From NCBI GenBank assembly GCA_903879465.1, contig CAIRLQ010000135.1, forward strand, positions 1-13,493: a stretch of DNA of 13,493 nt, read 5' to 3'. The notes beneath the pieces are model-generated. The model did not search any database. It saw nothing but the letters and a program-made list of their open reading frames with translations, and was not told the origin of the DNA. Of the stretch, positions 1 through 4,339 are shown in pieces (the first letter of the stretch is position 1; each line of letters starts with the position of its first letter). The translations under genes and the position numbers were made by a program. The DNA comes from an uncultured Opitutia bacterium (GTDB lineage Bacteria; Verrucomicrobiota; Verrucomicrobiia; Opitutales; UBA953).

Positions 1-269
1 ACCGCTACACGCTCACACTCAAGCAGCGCCACCTCACGGTGGACTTCAATGGCGAGCGCACCATCGTCCTCGATCTCGACTCGTCTCCGATGAAGGACCG
101 CCCGGCCGAGGGGCATATCGGTTTTCAGGATGAGGCTAAGCGCGTCTGGTATCGCACTGTGCGTATCCAGGAAGTGAAATCAGCCGCAGGGTCAGCGACT
201 GCGGATTTTATCCCAAGGGGACTCGCCGCTGACGTCGACCATGAACGGCCCTTGGCTCGCCCCGGGTGA
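1..269 (+). CDS. DUF1080 (3-keto-disaccharide hydrolase-like) protein, C-terminal end, partial
   Basis: The open frame (codons from base 3) enters from the left edge, so only the last 88 residues are present. The stretch reading HLTVDFNGERTIV, then GHIGFQDE and VWYRTVRIQEV, matches the closing beta-strands of the DUF1080 concanavalin-like fold, where family members typically end in a 'GxIGLQD...V.FRNIRIKEL'-type sequence. Family members are usually secreted and are linked to cleavage of oxidised (3-keto) sugars; the signal peptide and active-site part lie outside the window. The protein runs about 28 residues beyond the usual family end, and those residues (KSAAGSATADF...) lie mostly antisense to the cupin gene, so they may be an accidental extension. 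A TGA at 175-177 in another frame sits where the family normally stops. The assignment is good at fold level and weak for substrate. Confidence 0.72.
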   Translation, partial: RYTLTLKQRHLTVDFNGERTIVLDLDSSPMKDRPAEGHIGFQDEAKRVWYRTVRIQEVKSAAGSATADFIPRGLAADVDHERPLARPG

Positions 270-599
270 AAGAATCGCCAGGATGGTCGCGTCGGCCTTG
301 GACGCATTGAAGGTCGCGTGCACGATCCCCGCAGGAATATGGGCGGCATCGCCAGGCTTGAGGATGCGTTTGTCTTTCTCAACCCACTGTTCCACTTCGC
401 CAGCGAGCACATAAATCATCTCCTCGAGTTCCGGGTGGGTGTGGAAGGCGTGGCCTTCTCCGGGGGGCAGGGTCGCCTCGCAGACCTGTAGGTCTCTTGC
501 CCCCGTGAGCTCTGGCTTGGTCAGCCAGTAGTTGGTCCGGCCTTTATATTCCTCTTTAATCGCATCGGCTTTGGTCACGAATCGCAGCGGTTGGCTCAT
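192..599 (-). CDS. Small single-domain cupin protein
   Basis: This 135-residue protein consists of one cupin_2 barrel. Cupin motif 1 is visible around residues 49-67 (GHAFHTHPELEEMIYVLAG), giving metal-ligand candidates His53, His55 and Glu60. Motif 2 (GDAAHIPAGIVHATFN, residues 83-98) supplies His94, so the full metal-binding set is intact. There is no signal peptide, so it is probably cytoplasmic. The ending (VDVSGESPWDKIR) resembles other free-standing cupins, so the stop at 192-194 is credible although it overlaps the DUF1080 tail by 78 bases. No Shine-Dalgarno sequence precedes the ATG; an AATAAT -10-like element sits 6 bases upstream. The substrate cannot be told from sequence. Small cupins of this type include sugar isomerases, dioxygenases and sensors. 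It is divergent from the SGNH hydrolase gene with 104 bases between starts. Confidence 0.85.
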   Translation of the reverse strand: MSQPLRFVTKADAIKEEYKGRTNYWLTKPELTGARDLQVCEATLPPGEGHAFHTHPELEEMIYVLAGEVEQWVEKDKRILKPGDAAHIPAGIVHATFNASKADATILAILSPGASQGPFMVDVSGESPWDKIRSR

Positions 600-605
600 G
601 GGGCT

Positions 606-611
606 ATTATT
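606..611 (-). promoter_or_regulatory. Possible -10 element of the cupin gene
   Basis: On the minus strand AATAAT (5 of 6 to TATAAT) ends 6 bases before the ATG at 599. That spacing would put the transcription start on the ATG itself, giving a leaderless mRNA, consistent with the missing ribosome binding site. No good -35 is seen, so this is a weak call. Confidence 0.25.
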
Positions 612-703
612 CGGAGGCTATCCGCACGGGCAAGCATCGGTGTGCCTGGCGTTGACAGGTGGGAACCTATGGGCGAGAAGGCTGTCCCCAAGTTACCTAT
701 CCT

Positions 704-1486
704 ATGAAATACACCCTATCCCTCCTCCTCGGGCTCTCCCTTCTAGGCGCCGCTTCCGTCGTCGCTCAGGAAGCCAAAAAAGACGCCCCTAAGAAAGCCG
801 CCGCTCCCGCCATCAAGCTCCCGGCGCAGCAGCCTGACGTCGCCGCTCCGAAGTTTGACGGGAAGACTGGCGAAATCCAAACCGGCTTCGCGAAGGCCCA
901 TGAGTCCTTCGTCGCCATCGCCAAGAAGGGCGAAGCGCAGGTCGTCTTCCTCGGCGATTCGATCACCGCGGGTTGGGGCGGCCAGAAGGCCCTCTTCGAT
1001 AAGGAATACGCCCAGTATAAGGCCGCCAACTTCGGCATCGGCGGCGACCAAGTCCAGCACGTGCTATGGCGCGTCGAGAACGGCGAGTTCGAAGGCATCA
1101 AGCCCAAGGCTGTAGTGCTCATGATTGGCACCAATAACGTTGGTAACCCCGCGCACACGCCCGAGCTGGTCGCGGCGGGCATCAAGAACATTATCGACGC
1201 GATCCACAAGCGCTCGCCCGACACCAAGGTGCTCCTCCTCGCAATCTTCCCTCGCTCCGCCAAGCTTACCGACGCGGGCCGCGTGAAGAACCAGAAGGTC
1301 AACGACATCATTGCTAAGTTCGACGACGGCAAGAAGGTGCATTTCTTCGACATCGGTGCAAAGTTCCTCACTGCTGACGGCACGCTCGAAAAGTCCGTCA
1401 TGCCTGACTTGCTGCACCTTAATGCAGCCAGCTATAAGGTCGAAGCCGACGCGATTCGCGAGAAGCTCGCCTCGCTCGTCAAGTAA
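704..1486 (+). CDS. Secreted SGNH/GDSL-family hydrolase (PAF-acetylhydrolase-like esterase)
   Basis: This 260-residue protein begins with a classic Sec signal peptide (MKYTLSLLLGLSLLGAASVVA, cleavage near residue 21), then an Ala/Lys/Pro-rich linker to about residue 50. The SGNH blocks are all present: block I FLGDSITAG with nucleophile Ser86, block II NFGIGGD with Gly114, block III IGTNN with Asn144, and block V PDLLH with Asp235 and His238. It should be an exported ester hydrolase. The 'VENGEF..I.PK.VVLMIGTNN' pattern places it with platelet-activating-factor acetylhydrolase-like members, which in this phylum often deacetylate carbohydrates; the substrate is inferred only. ATG 704 was chosen over an in-frame GTG at 659 because the signal peptide starts there. 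A strong terminator follows. No Shine-Dalgarno sequence is evident. Confidence 0.92.
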   Translation: MKYTLSLLLGLSLLGAASVVAQEAKKDAPKKAAAPAIKLPAQQPDVAAPKFDGKTGEIQTGFAKAHESFVAIAKKGEAQVVFLGDSITAGWGGQKALFDKEYAQYKAANFGIGGDQVQHVLWRVENGEFEGIKPKAVVLMIGTNNVGNPAHTPELVAAGIKNIIDAIHKRSPDTKVLLLAIFPRSAKLTDAGRVKNQKVNDIIAKFDDGKKVHFFDIGAKFLTADGTLEKSVMPDLLHLNAASYKVEADAIREKLASLVK

Positions 1487-1509
1487 GCTGACTGCTGGTT
1501 GCCATGATA

Positions 1510-1540
1510 GGTCGGGCCTCTTCGGGGCCCGGCCTTTTTT
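1510..1540 (+). terminator. Rho-independent terminator of the SGNH hydrolase gene
   Basis: A 9-bp GC-rich stem (arms 1510-1518 and 1526-1534, one G-U pair) encloses a short loop and is followed directly by six T residues (1535-1540). It lies 24 bases after the stop codon. It has no T-run on the minus strand, so it acts in one direction only. Confidence 0.88.
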
Positions 1541-1549
1541 GTGCAATAA

Positions 1550-2845
1550 TTACTTGCCCCAGTCGGCGGGCAGGTCGGTCAGGGTGGCGGTCAGGATTTC
1601 GTGAATCGCCAGGCGCTCGGCTTCGCGCAGATGCGCGAAGTTCTCAGAGGGTGGAAAGGCCCGCAGGCCGGCGGAGAGCTTGCGCAAAATGAGTTCATGT
1701 AGCGGTTTTGGTAGAGAGGCGAAACTCTGTGAGTAAATCAGGGGGCTACAGCGGTAACGGAAGAGACGGGTGTTGAGTTCCAGATCGCGCAAGGACCGAT
1801 TATGGCCGTCGGCCTTGCGCGACCGGGTATAGGCCTTTTCAAAGACGCCGTCGCCGTGGATGCCTTCCGCCGGAAACGGGGCCTCGTCCTTGCAGAGCAG
1901 GGCTTCAATGACCTTCTCGGCCTGACTGTTGAAGACGACCACACACGATCCTGAGGGCGGGGCGTCAGCCGGCAGGCCGAGTATTTCGCGCATGGCCGGC
2001 CAGCGGTAGAGCGCGATGCGCGCGTCCTGGTTCGCCGTTGCGAGGACGTTGTGTACATGCACCTGATGGTCGTGCATGAGCAGGGCGACGATGTCGCTGG
2101 TGTTGAGCGGATAGCAGTGGGTATCGACGAGGTCCTTGAGAGAGGGGAGGGTCCGCCCGATTTTCGCGGAGGGTCCTTCGAAGTCGGCGATGGTCGCCCC
2201 GATGATATTCCCGTGGTGCTGAAGTCGGCTGCTGGCGCCGGTGACGTACCACCCGCCCCAACGTTCGGAAAGTGGCGTCGACGGCTCGATGTTGGCGCCG
2301 CCGGAGCCGCTGAGGGGCTCGCCGTTAGCGTCGGGGAAGACGCTACGTGTCCGGAGCGACGGGGTGTGCTCATGGCGCGTGTGGCAGAGTAGGCATTCTC
2401 CGCTGCGATTGAAAAGGGGCGCGGGCCCAGTTTCATGTTGATCCAGCAGATAGAAAGTGGCGCCGAGCTCCGCGTCAAAGACGGTGATTTCAAAACCGCC
2501 GCCCGCGGCCCATCCGACGTAGGCTTCGTCCGAGAAGAATAAGGCCCGCGGGGTTTCTGGCGAAATCAGGTTTCGCTGCAGGCTGGTCTTGCTGAAAACC
2601 AGCAGCTGGGACTCGATGGGAACTTCGAGTTGATCAAGCAACCAGCGCAGCCGTTTTTTTGCGGGCAGGCTCCGGATTTCGTCGGCTTGCTTTTGGAAAG
2701 TCGCGTTGAGTCGGGCGATTCGATCCCGCGGTTGGCTGGCAGTATAGTTGATGGGCGCATCCTCGAACGGCTCCCGCTGCTGGGCGGCGGCCCGTGCTCC
2801 GGTTAAGGAGAGAAGGGCGAAGCTCAGGAGCAGGCGAGGATTCAC
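1550..2845 (-). CDS. Secreted monohaem c-type cytochrome-like protein of unknown function
   Basis: This is a 431-residue protein with a Sec signal peptide (about residues 1-20, LLLSFALLSLTGARAAA). One CLLCH motif at residues 151-155, in the context RSGECLLCHTRHEH, indicates covalent haem c. Before it lies a conserved-looking block (SKTSLQRNLISPETPRALFF, residues 85-104, then DEAYVGWAAGG). After it comes a His-rich helix, SDIVALLMHDHQVHVHN (250-266), which could supply a distal haem ligand. I recognise it only as a family of hypothetical cytochrome-like proteins in Verrucomicrobiota and Planctomycetota, not by name or reaction. The start codon is GTG; no earlier start keeps the signal peptide at the N-terminus. 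It lies 42 bases downstream of the sigma-factor gene on the same strand with no terminator between, so co-transcription is possible. No T-run terminator is seen on its 3' side. Confidence 0.8.
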   Translation of the reverse strand: MNPRLLLSFALLSLTGARAAAQQREPFEDAPINYTASQPRDRIARLNATFQKQADEIRSLPAKKRLRWLLDQLEVPIESQLLVFSKTSLQRNLISPETPRALFFSDEAYVGWAAGGGFEITVFDAELGATFYLLDQHETGPAPLFNRSGECLLCHTRHEHTPSLRTRSVFPDANGEPLSGSGGANIEPSTPLSERWGGWYVTGASSRLQHHGNIIGATIADFEGPSAKIGRTLPSLKDLVDTHCYPLNTSDIVALLMHDHQVHVHNVLATANQDARIALYRWPAMREILGLPADAPPSGSCVVVFNSQAEKVIEALLCKDEAPFPAEGIHGDGVFEKAYTRSRKADGHNRSLRDLELNTRLFRYRCSPLIYSQSFASLPKPLHELILRKLSAGLRAFPPSENFAHLREAERLAIHEILTATLTDLPADWGK

Positions 2846-2848
2846 GCC

Positions 2849-2857
2849 CTTATACTA
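2849..2857 (-). promoter_or_regulatory. Possible -10 element before the monohaem protein gene
   Basis: The minus strand reads TAGTATAAG just before GTG 2845. TAGTAT at 2857-2852 is spaced so that +1 would fall on the GTG (leaderless); TATAAG at 2854-2849 is an alternative closer to consensus. A poor -35 candidate (TTGCGG, 2879-2874) lies across a GCC repeat. The 8-mer TATACTAT (plus-strand reading) recurs in the promoter region of the sigma gene. Confidence 0.25.
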
Positions 2858-2860
2858 TCG

Positions 2861-2877
2861 GCCGCCGCCGCCGCCGC
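2861..2877. repeat. (GCC)n trinucleotide tract
   Basis: Five GCC units plus GC lie in the 42-base gap between the sigma-factor stop and the monohaem protein start. The tract falls between the putative -35 and -10 of the latter. It is short and may be chance in GC-rich DNA. Confidence 0.6.
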
Positions 2878-2887
2878 AAGGCTTCGC

Positions 2888-3784
2888 TCAGCCGCGGGCG
2901 GCGCCGCGAAGCTTGCGCATGGCCGATTCTTCGAGTTGGCGGATGCGTTCGCGAGAAACGTTCTGGCGTTGCCCGATGGCCTCGAGGGTCTGGGCTTCGC
3001 AGCCCAGGCCGTTGCGGAGGCGGATGATTTCGCTTTCCCGTTCCGTGAGGAAGCTGAACAGGTCGTGGAGGAGCACGAGATCGTCGGCCTTGGCGGCGGC
3101 CTCAGCTGGCGAGGTGGCCCCTTCATCCGTTAGGGTGTCGCCGAGCGTCGTCTCGCATTCGTCGGAGAGTGCGGCGTCGAGTGATCGGCCGCATTGCTGG
3201 AGGCTCTGTAGTTCGGTGAGTTTCTCTGGCGAACAGCCGACCGCCTCGGCGAGCTCCTTATCGGCGGGCATGCGCCCGAGCTCCAGCGTGAGTCGGCGGG
3301 TCTGCTTGCGAATCTTGGCGAATTGTTCGTGGATGTTCCGCGGTAGTCGGACTGTCCGGAATTGGAAATTGAGTTCCGACATGATGGCGGCGCGGATACC
3401 CCAGTAGGCATAGGTACTGAAACGTAGGCCTTTGCTGGAATCGTAGTTGCGGGCGGACTCAAGTAGGGCGACGTTGCCGGCGCTGAGCAGGGAGAGCACG
3501 ACGTCGCGGTGCACGTTGAACTGCATGATGGCGTGGTGGACGAGTCGCAGGTTGGAGCAGACGAGATGATCCAGAGCCGCTTGACCAGCGGGGCTGTAGT
3601 TTCCTTCGCTATCACGTCCGGCCTGGGCGATGCGGCCGAGGTGTAGTTCTTCGTCAGCGCTGAGACGCGTCCAGCGGCCGGCTTGGTCGAGGTAACGGGT
3701 GAGCTCATCGATAGGCTCATTCGTCGCCGCGGTGGAACTCGACGTGCCGAGGTCCGGCGTCAGCGTGTCACCGCGGGAGCGGAT
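2888..3784 (-). CDS. Sigma-70 family (RpoD-like) RNA polymerase sigma factor, 5' end interrupted
   Basis: The frame is open for 298 residues after an in-frame TAA at 3785-3787. Region 1.2 is seen as EPIDELTRYLDQ...LSADEELHLGRI (about 3718-3630), region 2.1 as SNLRLVHHAIMQFN, region 2.2 as SAGNVALLESARNYD and regions 2.3-2.4 as LRFSTYAYWGIRAAI (about 3424-3383). Region 3 starts VRLPRNI and contains ELGRMPADKELAEAVG. Region 4.2 ends with TLEAIGQ...VSRERIRQLE (about 2975-2920), keeping the RERIRQ -35-recognition helix. It directs RNA polymerase to promoters, probably as a group 2 alternative factor. Region 2.4 departs from housekeeping RpoD: the Trp pair is Trp-Gly, and the usual Gln is Ala. No ATG, GTG or TTG lies between the stop and region 1.2. 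ATG 3526 would delete region 1.2 and cut into region 2.1. The natural start is probably ATG 3868, upstream of the stop codon. Confidence 0.82.
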   Translation of the reverse strand: MRSRGDTLTPDLGTSSSTAATNEPIDELTRYLDQAGRWTRLSADEELHLGRIAQAGRDSEGNYSPAGQAALDHLVCSNLRLVHHAIMQFNVHRDVVLSLLSAGNVALLESARNYDSSKGLRFSTYAYWGIRAAIMSELNFQFRTVRLPRNIHEQFAKIRKQTRRLTLELGRMPADKELAEAVGCSPEKLTELQSLQQCGRSLDAALSDECETTLGDTLTDEGATSPAEAAAKADDLVLLHDLFSFLTERESEIIRLRNGLGCEAQTLEAIGQRQNVSRERIRQLEESAMRKLRGAARG

Positions 3785-3868
3785 TTAGCCCATGTCGGGT
3801 AATGGGGAGCGAAGGAGGGAGGTGGGTGCTTCGATGTTTTGGGTGGCGGGGGCGGTGTGGTTGATCAT
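3785..3868 (-). other. Severed 5' segment of the sigma-factor reading frame, ending in TAA
   Basis: Reading in the same frame as the sigma factor, ATG 3868 opens 27 codons (MINHTAPATQNIEAP...LLRSPLPDMG) that end in TAA at 3787-3785. The frame then continues IRSRGDTLTPDLGTSSS into region 1.2. The Pro/Thr/Ser-rich composition is like the unstructured N-terminus of sigma factors, and the segment starts just downstream of a good -10. A single base change (for example CAA or GAA to TAA) would explain the break, as would a sequencing error. A second in-frame ATG (3793) lies two codons before the stop. Confidence 0.55.
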
Positions 3869-4184
3869 GAGAAATAGGTAGACCTCTATACTATAGGGGC
3901 GAAAAGCGCTCATTTCGGACACGTGTTTTCCTAAGCCGCTGATAGTAAAAGAAATAAATATCGAAGATTTCTTGAAGGGTATGGGTCGCTGGAGCGAGTG
4001 ACGGTCGCCTGGGGTGCTCGGGCGTGAATCATTATGCGTGACCGCTGAGGTTTGTCAAAAGGGTGGCTGCCGGCGTCGTGTCATAGCCTGACCCGCAAAG
4101 CCGCCAAGGCGTGGAGGAACCGCCCAGCGCGCCTGGGGTCTATAAGTTTGCCCTTAATCTAGCTCTTCTTAACTCATTCTCACC
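3869..4184. other. Intergenic region between the divergent sigma-factor and cytochrome transcription units
   Basis: No credible gene is seen on either strand. The left part (about 3885-3975) is AT-rich and carries the sigma-gene promoter on the minus strand. The right part is GC-rich, with a small hairpin (CCCAG 4123-4127 with CTGGG 4133-4137) that has no T-run. After it comes AT-rich DNA with -10-like TATAAG (4141-4146) and TAATCT (4155-4160), which could serve the plus-strand genes, but neither has a recognisable -35. No tRNA, CRISPR or attachment site is visible. Confidence 0.5.
3885..3895 (-). promoter_or_regulatory. Probable -10 region of the sigma-factor gene
   Basis: The minus strand reads TATAGTATAGA. 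TATAGT (3895-3890) is 5 of 6 to TATAAT, placing +1 near 3883 and giving a leader of about 15 bases before ATG 3868. The -35 at 17-bp spacing (CCGAAA) is poor, so the site may need an activator or a different sigma factor. It supports ATG 3868 as the original start. Confidence 0.4.
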
Positions 4185-4316
4185 ATGCACCCCGCCCTCC
4201 GTCTGGCCGCCCTTTTGTCCGTGGTCTCCGCCGCGAGCGCCGCGACCGGCCACCTTGAAGATAACCAGCAGTCCGTGAAGGCAGGGGCATCTTGCTGCAT
4301 CATCTTCGCCCCTTGA
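4185..4316 (+). CDS. Signal-peptide-like mini-ORF (43 codons), possible gene remnant
   Basis: ATG 4185 opens a 43-residue frame that begins like a textbook signal peptide (MHPALRLAALLSVVSAASA), continues ATGHLEDNQQSVKAGA and ends SCCIIFAP before TGA 4314-4316. It lies 23 bases upstream of the DUF1553 gene start. The N-terminus resembles those of the exported proteins around it, but nothing after it is recognisable. It could be the 5' remnant of a deleted exported-protein gene, a small secreted peptide, or a short upstream frame in the leader of the cytochrome operon. A low call: short GC-rich frames of this size also occur by chance. Confidence 0.33.
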   Translation: MHPALRLAALLSVVSAASAATGHLEDNQQSVKAGASCCIIFAP

Positions 4317-4339
4317 TTTTTGTGGGCCGCTTGAGCGTC

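Noticed and set aside
652..657. Perfect TTGACA hexamer upstream of the SGNH hydrolase gene
   Set aside because: No -10-like hexamer lies 15-19 bases downstream (the site reads GAGAAG); TATCCT at 698-703 is 40 bases away and abuts the ATG. Not annotated as a promoter.
659..703. GTG start extending the SGNH hydrolase by 15 residues
   Set aside because: It would put charged and polar residues before a complete signal peptide that starts at ATG 704.
1738..2493. 251-residue alternative frame inside the monohaem protein gene
   Set aside because: Low-complexity Ser/Arg/Thr/Pro composition and full overlap with the frame that carries the signal peptide and CxxCH.
3130..3720. 196-residue frame starting at ATG 3720 inside the sigma gene
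   Set aside because: It is out of frame with the conserved sigma regions and has Ser/Pro-rich shadow composition; its ATG was considered as a sigma start but would require a frameshift.
4060..4140. Stretch with CGCAAAGCC reminiscent of a c-di-GMP-I riboswitch
   Set aside because: Only this short match is present; the paired arms, tetraloop-receptor part and conserved flanking bases of that aptamer are not found.
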